This document shows positions 7,075-11,522 of a stretch of DNA of 11,522 nucleotides, in pieces. The DNA lies in contig CAYVMN010000145.1 of the NCBI GenBank assembly GCA_964452575.1, positions 1-11,522 on the forward strand, in the 5' to 3' direction. Position 1 is the first letter of the stretch; each line of letters opens with the position of its first letter. The notes below the pieces were generated by a model. That model saw only the letters and a program-made list of their open reading frames with translations. It did not search any database and was not told where the DNA came from. The DNA comes from CAYVMN01 sp964452575. Its GTDB lineage: Bacteria > Desulfobacterota > DSM-4660 > Desulfatiglandales > Desulfatiglandaceae. The position numbers and the translations under genes are program-made.

Positions 7075-8348
7075 TCCTGGCGATGGTGGTTTTGCTCATT
7101 TTCCTGATCGCCTTGGGTCTGCCTCTTTTTGCCGGAATTATGGCGGCGGCAATGCTGGGCCTCTATGTAAGCCAGGTCCAGCTTGCGGCAATCCCCATTG
7201 AGATCTATAGACTTGCCAACGCGCCGGTCCTCCTGGCCATTCCCCTGTTTACGTTTGCTGGCTACCTCCTCTCCCAGGGCAATACCTCTGCCCGACTGGT
7301 CAGATTCTCAAGAAGCCTGTTTGGTTGGATCCCTGGCGGACTTGGGGTCGTCGCCTTGGTGTCTTGTGCCTTTTTTACAGCCATTACCGGGGCAACAGGT
7401 GTTACCATCATTGCCCTCGGCGGGCTGCTTTTTCCTGCCCTTATATCTGAAGGATATGATGAGAACTTCTCGCTTGGCCTGATGACCAGTTCAGGTAGCC
7501 TCGGACTCCAATTTCCGCCAAGCCTCCCCATCATACTCTATGGCTTTGTCTCGGGCACTAGTATTGAGACCCTTTTTGTAGCGGGTATTCTGCCGGGGAT
7601 CTTGATGGTGGGGATACCCTGTCTCTTTTCTGTGTACATGGGCAGGAAATGGAGACTTGAAAGGCCTGCCTTCTCCGCCAGGGAATTCCTATCAGCCCTG
7701 AAGGAGGCTGGATGGGAGCTGCCGATCCCTCTATTGATCGTGGCCGGAATATACTCTGGTTTTTGCACAGCGACGGAGGCCGCTGCAATGACGGTGGTCT
7801 ACGTGCTCTTTATCAAGGTCGTTATCTTTCAGGAGTTGATGCTGCTAAAGGATCTACCTGATATTATGGTCGAGAGCATGAAGATGGTGGGGGGTATAAT
7901 GATCATTCTAGGGGCTGCGCTGGGGTTTACCAACTACCTGGTGGATGCCTTTATCCCCATGAAGATCCTGAGGCTTATGGAAGGAATGGTAGGGACCAAG
8001 ATAGGATTTCTGCTAGTCTTAAACCTCTTCTTGATCCTTGTGGGATGTATGATGGACATATTCAGCGCCATCCTGGTAGTCGTCCCCTTGATCGTTCCCC
8101 TGGCAAGCCGGTTCGGTATCGATCCTGTGCACCTGGGCATAGTCTTTATTGCCAACCTGGGGATCGGGTATAATACGCCACCAGTAGGCCTGAACCTGTT
8201 TATTGCCAGCTCCAGATTCGACCGGCCGGTAGTTCAGCTTTACAGGGCTACCCTGCCCTTCTTGCTTATCCTCCTGGTAGTACTCTTGTTCGTCACCTAC
8301 TGGCCTTCGCTCAGCCTTGTCCTACCGAATTTATTAGGAGCCAGATAA
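7071..8348 (+). CDS. dctM: TRAP transporter large membrane subunit DctM
   Basis: This 425-residue subunit has about 11-12 hydrophobic segments and forms the transport channel of the TRAP system. Diagnostic DctM blocks are IPLFTFAGYLLSQG (57-70), ITGATGVTIIALGGLLFPAL (105-124), the GSLGLQFPPSLP motif (142-153), TATEAAA (233-239) and NTPPVGLNLF (368-377), all in the usual order. The start is ATG 7071, overlapping the dctQ stop (ATGA), with AAGGGGAG (7057-7064) six bases upstream. The same frame stays open upstream to 6834, but that stretch lies inside dctQ and does not look like DctM. The length and motifs suggest an intact protein. Confidence 0.93.
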   Translation: MILAMVVLLIFLIALGLPLFAGIMAAAMLGLYVSQVQLAAIPIEIYRLANAPVLLAIPLFTFAGYLLSQGNTSARLVRFSRSLFGWIPGGLGVVALVSCAFFTAITGATGVTIIALGGLLFPALISEGYDENFSLGLMTSSGSLGLQFPPSLPIILYGFVSGTSIETLFVAGILPGILMVGIPCLFSVYMGRKWRLERPAFSAREFLSALKEAGWELPIPLLIVAGIYSGFCTATEAAAMTVVYVLFIKVVIFQELMLLKDLPDIMVESMKMVGGIMIILGAALGFTNYLVDAFIPMKILRLMEGMVGTKIGFLLVLNLFLILVGCMMDIFSAILVVVPLIVPLASRFGIDPVHLGIVFIANLGIGYNTPPVGLNLFIASSRFDRPVVQLYRATLPFLLILLVVLLFVTYWPSLSLVLPNLLGAR

Positions 8349-8385
8349 CCATCCCGCAAAAGTCTTCTTCTACTGCGCTTAGATA

Positions 8386-8414
8386 TTGATTTGTTCGTCC
8401 ACAGGGGGTATTGT
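8386..8414 (+). promoter_or_regulatory. Possible promoter of the pqqD-like / hprK-like cluster
   Basis: TTGATT (8386-8391) and TATTGT (8409-8414) are separated by 17 bp in the 89-bp gap after dctM. Each box matches the consensus in four of six bases. The alternative TTG start at 8411 would fall within the -10 box. No terminator is visible after dctM, so read-through from the TRAP operon remains possible. Confidence 0.3.
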
Positions 8415-8437
8415 CCTGGGTAAACTGGTGCGAAAAT

Positions 8438-8701
8438 ATGTTTTATAAGCGATCTGACCATGCTAAGGTCAAAAAAGTCGGGGGCAATACGGCTCTTTAT
8501 GTGAGTCACCAAAAGGGAATACATGTCCTTAACCAGACGGCCCTTTTCATCTGGGAGACCCTTGAGGAGCCTTTTACCTTTGATGAGCTCCTCTTCATGT
8601 TTGAAGAGGTATTTAATGGAGACCCGGCACAAATGAAAGAGGACCTGCACGAGTTACTCGAGCAATTCGTCAAATATGATCTGGTTGACAGGACGGAATG
8701 A
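8438..8701 (+). CDS. PqqD-like (RRE-type) small protein
   Basis: This 87-residue protein resembles PqqD, a winged-helix peptide-binding protein. PqqD-like domains (RiPP recognition elements) hold leader peptides for modifying enzymes, and stand-alone copies are common in uncharacterised clusters. Visible features are the first strands KKVGGNTALYVS (12-23), the signature VLNQTALFIWETL (30-42), and helical regions FTFDELLFMFEEVF and MKEDLHELLEQFVKY. The ATG at 8438 fits typical family N-termini (YKRSDHAKV) but has a weak ribosome binding site. A TTG at 8411 would add nine residues; it has AGGGGG immediately upstream, too close to be ideal. Its TGA overlaps the ATG of the next gene, so the two are almost certainly translated together. 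Confidence 0.78.
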   Translation: MFYKRSDHAKVKKVGGNTALYVSHQKGIHVLNQTALFIWETLEEPFTFDELLFMFEEVFNGDPAQMKEDLHELLEQFVKYDLVDRTE

Positions 8702-9519
8702 AAACCTTTTTGCTCTCTTTTCCCCCCCTCAATATCTCGATCACGGCTCCCGATGAGTTTGTCCCTGACATTGAAGCTGCATTTATTCATTCTGCCCACC
8801 CTGGGTCAAACCTGCGTCCCGTTCAACAGTATATCATCCAGCCCACCTCCAACGGATTAGACCTACAAAAAGACGGTCGATCAGCAGGAAAATACGGTTC
8901 CTCCCTTGAGATGCTCTGTCATCTGGAAGAGGACATCGAAATCACCCTATTCCGGGCCATAGGCAACTGGGTAGCCTTTCACGCAGGGGCAGTTAAAATT
9001 GATGGCTTTTCGTGTCTGATCGTTGGAGATCCTGATACCGGCAAGACAACCACCACCTTCAATCTAATCGAAATGGGGAAGACCTTTCTATGCGAGGAGG
9101 TCTCTCCCATAGATCCTGGAACCCTTTTGGTTTATCCTTATCCTCAAGTCCTGACCATGAGCAGGTCCTATGTGGAAGAATACCTTTCTCTTTATCCCAT
9201 TCGGGAAGGTGAACTGAGGCCTTTTGACTCTGATGTTGCCCGCTATCACCCTTTTAGGGCAGGAGATGGTCCGGTGCCCCTTAAGACCATCCTTGTGCCT
9301 GCATATAGCCCTTTCGGAAAGCCAGGGATAGAGGAGCTCTCCCCTGGTGAGATACTCACAGAACTCCTGAGGTATTGCTTCCCTCCCAATACGGATGAAG
9401 AATATCTTTTTGACTCGGTTATCAAGATTTGTGAGGAGTCCCAGATCTTCAGGCTTCGAACAAATGGCCTGCGATCCACACGAGGACTCCTGAAGGAACT
9501 ATTTGCTCAGACCGACTGA
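8698..9519 (+). CDS. HprK-like P-loop kinase/ATPase family protein
   Basis: This 273-residue protein resembles the C-terminal catalytic domain of HPr kinase/phosphorylase, as do kinases in some lasso-peptide and exopolysaccharide loci. Features: HAGAV (95-99), with the His conserved before the P-loop; Walker A GDPDTGKT (110-117); CEEVSPI (132-138) at the position of the usual SDE/DDxxP segment. The first 90 residues lack the DRTGG-like N-terminal domain of true HprK, and no HPr protein is encoded here, so phosphorylation of a peptide or another partner is more likely than HPr. Target and activity are not shown by the sequence. ATGA overlap with the pqqD-like gene and a short gap to the nucleotidyltransferase suggest one operon and a shared function. 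Confidence 0.75.
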   Translation: MKTFLLSFPPLNISITAPDEFVPDIEAAFIHSAHPGSNLRPVQQYIIQPTSNGLDLQKDGRSAGKYGSSLEMLCHLEEDIEITLFRAIGNWVAFHAGAVKIDGFSCLIVGDPDTGKTTTTFNLIEMGKTFLCEEVSPIDPGTLLVYPYPQVLTMSRSYVEEYLSLYPIREGELRPFDSDVARYHPFRAGDGPVPLKTILVPAYSPFGKPGIEELSPGEILTELLRYCFPPNTDEEYLFDSVIKICEESQIFRLRTNGLRSTRGLLKELFAQTD

Positions 9520-9539
9520 CCCTGAATAGTGAACTCTCT

Positions 9540-9578
9540 AACCCTTGAACCTTTGAACTCCAAACCTATGAACCTTTA
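9540..9578. repeat. 8-bp degenerate tandem repeat spanning the nucleotidyltransferase start
   Basis: Units AACCCTTG, AACCTTTG, AACTCCA (7 bp), AACCTATG and AACCTTTA run end to end. The ATG at 9568-9570 is the end of the fourth unit. Gain or loss of one unit would shift the frame relative to the upstream GTG (9529) but would leave the ATG reading frame intact. Confidence 0.65.
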
Positions 9579-10860
9579 CAGCATACGCCTCCAGGCACTC
9601 GACTGGCTCTTTGCTGCAGCCAGGCCATGGCTCTTTCAAGGAGAAAATACCTCACCGGGATTTCCCTGCGGGGATGATGTGGACTGGAAGGCAGTTAGTG
9701 ACCTGGGCTATTTTCACAACCTCGAGCCGCTTCTCTACTGGGTGGTCTCAAACATTGGGTTCCAGACAGAGATTCCTGAGTGGCTGCAACAGAGATGGGA
9801 GCGTGCCTATTTTGAAAACTTCGTCAAAAACGGGGAATATTTGGCCGTACTGAAGGTACTTCTAGATAAGTGTGAAAGGCGTGGAATATCTATTATTGTC
9901 CTCAAAGGCCCTGCCTTGATCGGTCGCATTTATAAAGATCCGGCCCTTCGTACCATGTCCGACCTGGATATCCTTTGCTGCCGAAGCGATCTTGGTGGAC
10001 TCGTAGATATGGCTCGAGAAATGGGCTATGAAACAAAGGCACCCGGAGATGACCCTGCCGCGACCCAACATGTGGCCATGCATAACGCTGATTCGAGGTC
10101 TCTCCTGGAATTCCACTTCAGAGCTTATGAGATCATAAAGGATCATCAACTATTCATGCAACTGGCGTGGGAACGAAAAGAATGGGTTGAAATCGAAGAA
10201 CTTTGTTGCCCTGCCCTATCCCTGGAGATGGAGTTGGTCTTCAACATCGCCCACATTGTGCAGCATCAATTTGATGTGGCCATGAAGCATCTTATAGACA
10301 TTGCCGGGCTTCTCATATCTTGTCGACAGAAAGGTAGATTGGACCAGCTTTACTCTCTTCTCCGCTCAACCGGTCTCAAACAGGAATTCATCCTGACCGT
10401 CCGATCTCTTGAAGAGGTTTTTGACTGCCCATTCTTGCCTCATGGAGCCCGGCCAGCCAAAGCAATAAACTCCCAGATCGAGTTCAACTCTTCCCTGAAA
10501 ACCCTGTTGGCCCTATTGGATGAAGCCCGTCTGATTGACGCAAGAGGGGTTATCTGGAATTTTCGGATTGGCATGTCAAACCGGGTGGGGTTCAGGGAAA
10601 AGTCGGTTTATTTGTTAAACGCTCTACTCCCTTTTTCTCATGATCTGGCTTTGTATTACGGGATCCGTTCTAGGAGCGACATTATACGCTATTGTTGGCG
10701 TCGTTTCCTCTTTTACCTCCAGCGGTTCATCCCAACCCTTGCCAACCTCCCTGAACAGCTTCTCACAACCAAAGGACCTACACCGGCTTTGGAAAGGGCC
10801 ACTGCAAAGAACAGAGTCACCGCACAACTCTCGAGGGTCAAGGTGTCAGCCTTGGATTAA
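9568..10860 (+). CDS. Nucleotidyltransferase family protein (PF14907-like)
   Basis: This 430-residue protein resembles the uncharacterised nucleotidyltransferase family often found with PqqD and HprK-like genes. The nucleotidyltransferase core is visible as VLKGPAL (111-117), IYKDPALR (121-128) and the metal-binding pair in SDLDIL (131-136; Asp132 and Asp134), followed by LLEFHFRAY (179-187), which fits the third acidic/His strand. A helical second half contains NIAHIVQHQF (226-235) and HLIDIAGLL (241-249). The C-terminal 60 residues are basic and lack a known motif. It could transfer a nucleotide or a sugar to a small peptide or carrier; the substrate is unknown. The ATG at 9568 is preferred because the upstream codons from the alternative GTG (9529) are encoded by tandem repeats. 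Neither start has a good ribosome binding site. Confidence 0.75.
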   Translation: MNLYSIRLQALDWLFAAARPWLFQGENTSPGFPCGDDVDWKAVSDLGYFHNLEPLLYWVVSNIGFQTEIPEWLQQRWERAYFENFVKNGEYLAVLKVLLDKCERRGISIIVLKGPALIGRIYKDPALRTMSDLDILCCRSDLGGLVDMAREMGYETKAPGDDPAATQHVAMHNADSRSLLEFHFRAYEIIKDHQLFMQLAWERKEWVEIEELCCPALSLEMELVFNIAHIVQHQFDVAMKHLIDIAGLLISCRQKGRLDQLYSLLRSTGLKQEFILTVRSLEEVFDCPFLPHGARPAKAINSQIEFNSSLKTLLALLDEARLIDARGVIWNFRIGMSNRVGFREKSVYLLNALLPFSHDLALYYGIRSRSDIIRYCWRRFLFYLQRFIPTLANLPEQLLTTKGPTPALERATAKNRVTAQLSRVKVSALD

Positions 10861-10934
10861 AAGGACGAGCTAACCGGCGTGCAGGCTGACTGGGGGGCCT
10901 AATTGCTATCGCCTTAGTGGGAAAACTTGCCTGT

Positions 10935-11132
10935 CTAGTCTTGCGTTGCATTTGCATAGGCCTCTTTTGCCCCGAAGAAGCTCCTGACCGCTGGCTTCTT
11001 GTAGACAATGTAGCCCGCAACACCAACGGCTGCTGCTATCGAAGTCCGCTTGATCGCCTTTTTGCAGAAATCCCGGCGATCCATCGAATCTATTCTGGAG
11101 TCTCCTCTTTCTCGAGACTTTGGCTCCTTCAT
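10935..11132 (-). CDS. Small Tat-signal-like peptide, candidate precursor peptide
   Basis: The 65-residue product has a twin-arginine-like motif DRRDFCKKA (18-26; consensus S-R-R-x-F-L-K), a hydrophobic core at about 30-44, a YKKPAV segment (44-49) and an AYA signal-peptidase motif (58-60). Only NATQD would remain after cleavage. Small Tat-signal proteins with a Y/W-x-x-P-x-V segment followed by A-x-A are a recurrent type in bacteria. Here the Y-x2-P-x-V also resembles the YxxPxL leader motif recognised by PqqD-like domains. The gene is convergent with the PqqD/HprK/nucleotidyltransferase trio, 74 bp from it. It has a near-consensus promoter (11184-11212). ATG 11132 has GGGGGG four bases upstream; ATG 11084 (giving 49 residues, starting just before the RR) and GTG 11144 are alternatives. 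No in-frame or single-shift extension restores a longer mature part. Function is unknown. Confidence 0.6.
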   Translation of the reverse strand: MKEPKSRERGDSRIDSMDRRDFCKKAIKRTSIAAAVGVAGYIVYKKPAVRSFFGAKEAYANATQD

Positions 11133-11183
11133 CACGCCCCCCACGATTTAGGTTGGTTTTGCAAGGTAGAAAAACGTTAAGCT

Positions 11184-11212
11184 TCTATACAGAATATGAT
11201 CTGTCTTGTCAA
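11184..11212 (-). promoter_or_regulatory. Near-consensus sigma-70 promoter of the small Tat-like peptide gene
   Basis: On the minus strand TTGACA (complement of 11207-11212) is followed after exactly 17 bp by TATAGA (complement of 11184-11189). The -35 is perfect and the -10 matches five of six bases. The predicted start near 11177 leaves a leader of about 45 nt before ATG 11132. This is one of the two strongest promoters in the window and the main reason to believe the small gene is expressed. Confidence 0.7.
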
Positions 11213-11216
11213 TAAA

Positions 11217-11247
11217 AATATCCACCCAAAACCAGCGAATGGATATT
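11217..11247. promoter_or_regulatory. 8-bp inverted repeat next to the -35, possible operator
   Basis: AATATCCA (11217-11224) and TGGATATT (11240-11247) form perfect arms separated by 15 bp. Half-site centres are about 23 bp apart, close to two helical turns, as expected for a dimeric regulator. The near edge lies 4 bp upstream of the -35 of the minus-strand promoter, a typical activator position. The pair also lies upstream of the fmdB-like gene on the other strand, so it could serve either gene. The gap 11145-11391 contains nothing else beyond the two promoters. Confidence 0.45.
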
Positions 11248-11296
11248 CCTTGAGCGTCACGCCAGGAGGGAGAAAGCAACTAGCCACAATTTTTGT

Positions 11297-11324
11297 TTGC
11301 AAATTTTTCGGGAAGACTTATTGT
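11297..11324 (+). promoter_or_regulatory. Possible promoter of the fmdB-like gene
   Basis: TTGCAA (11297-11302) and TATTGT (11319-11324) are separated by 16 bp, with four of six matches in each box. The surrounding sequence is AT-rich. This would give a leader of about 60 nt before the ATG at 11392. Confidence 0.3.
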
Positions 11325-11391
11325 ATATGAAAATGATGAATTGACTGCTATGAGGCGTAGATTGCCCAGCCCGTCTCGGAGGATAAGTGAT

Positions 11392-11522
11392 ATGCCCATT
11401 TACGAATTCAGGTGTAAGAGTTGTGGAAATGTCTATGAATATCTATGTCTGCCCGCTGACGTGGATGAGATCCCCTGCCCCTCGTGCGGAGGAAAGGATA
11501 CTGAAAAGCTGCTATCCGCGTT
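11392..11522 (+). CDS. FmdB-family zinc-ribbon protein (partial, runs off the window)
   Basis: The first 43 residues are visible. They begin MPIYEFRCKSCG and carry two CxxC knuckles, Cys8/Cys11 and Cys29/Cys32 (CPSCGG), the single zinc ribbon of FmdB-type proteins, which are usually 60-110 residues long. FmdB was named as a putative regulator of formamidase genes, but most members have no known function. The ATG has GGAGG (11378-11382) nine bases upstream. The 3' end lies outside the window. Confidence 0.85.
   Translation, partial: MPIYEFRCKSCGNVYEYLCLPADVDEIPCPSCGGKDTEKLLSA

Noticed and set aside
8411..8437. TTG start at 8411 for the PqqD-like gene
   Set aside because: The purine-rich AGGGGG ends only two bases before it, and the added residues do not fit PqqD N-termini. 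It remains possible but less likely than ATG 8438.
10861..10934. Bidirectional terminator between the convergent nucleotidyltransferase and peptide genes
   Set aside because: I looked for a GC-rich stem followed by T-runs on either strand and found no stem of convincing length. GAGCTAACCGGC here resembles the unit at 38-48, but it is a single copy and probably chance.
10838..11026. 62-codon minus-strand frame, considered as a frameshifted continuation of the small Tat-like peptide
   Set aside because: Its sequence after the peptide stop is basic and low in recognisable features, without a glycine-rich or conserved mature domain. Nothing supports a frameshift.

Overview
The window looks like chromosomal DNA of an anaerobic, Gram-negative bacterium, most likely one of the former Deltaproteobacteria (Desulfobacterota). 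The basis is indirect. It holds an iron-sulfur/flavin old-yellow-enzyme reductase, a TRAP transporter that carries its own TatT lipoprotein, a PqqD / HprK-like / nucleotidyltransferase trio, many Tat-type or Sec-type export signals, frequent GTG and TTG starts, and short degenerate tandem repeats between genes. There is no rRNA, tRNA, CRISPR array or insertion sequence that I can see.

Layout. Positions 1-133 hold a heptamer repeat and a near-consensus promoter that drives a 638-residue enoate/dienoyl-CoA reductase-type flavoenzyme (134-2050). A lone dTDP-4-dehydrorhamnose reductase-like SDR (2083-2967) faces it on the minus strand. After a 247-bp AT-rich divergent gap, an exported TPR protein (3215-4435) starts a long plus-strand run. 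It is followed by a four-gene TRAP transporter set: tatT (4563-5465), dctP (5475-6494), dctQ (6547-7074) and dctM (7071-8348). This is the 'TPAT' arrangement, in which a trimeric TPR lipoprotein partners the periplasmic binding protein. The DctP here has Trp where the family normally has its carboxylate-binding Arg, so the cargo may not be an ordinary carboxylate.

Downstream is a tightly packed trio: a PqqD-like small protein (8438-8701), an HprK-like P-loop protein (8698-9519) and a PF14907-type nucleotidyltransferase (9568-10860). Similar trios are known beside lasso-peptide and exopolysaccharide loci, but no maturation cyclase, protease or exosortase is present here. Facing the trio on the minus strand is a 65-residue Tat-like peptide gene (10935-11132). 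It has its own near-perfect sigma-70 promoter (11184-11212) and an 8-bp inverted repeat next to the -35. After its AYA cleavage site only five residues remain, so this 'protein' is almost all signal. I regard the trio plus this peptide as the best candidate for an undescribed system in the window. The window ends inside an FmdB-family zinc-ribbon gene (11392-11522, partial).

A second cross-cutting signal is a set of four separate 7- or 8-bp degenerate tandem arrays in intergenic gaps (19-48, 4520-4554, 6497-6532, 9540-9578). Each has a different unit, and one of them contains the likely start codon of the nucleotidyltransferase.
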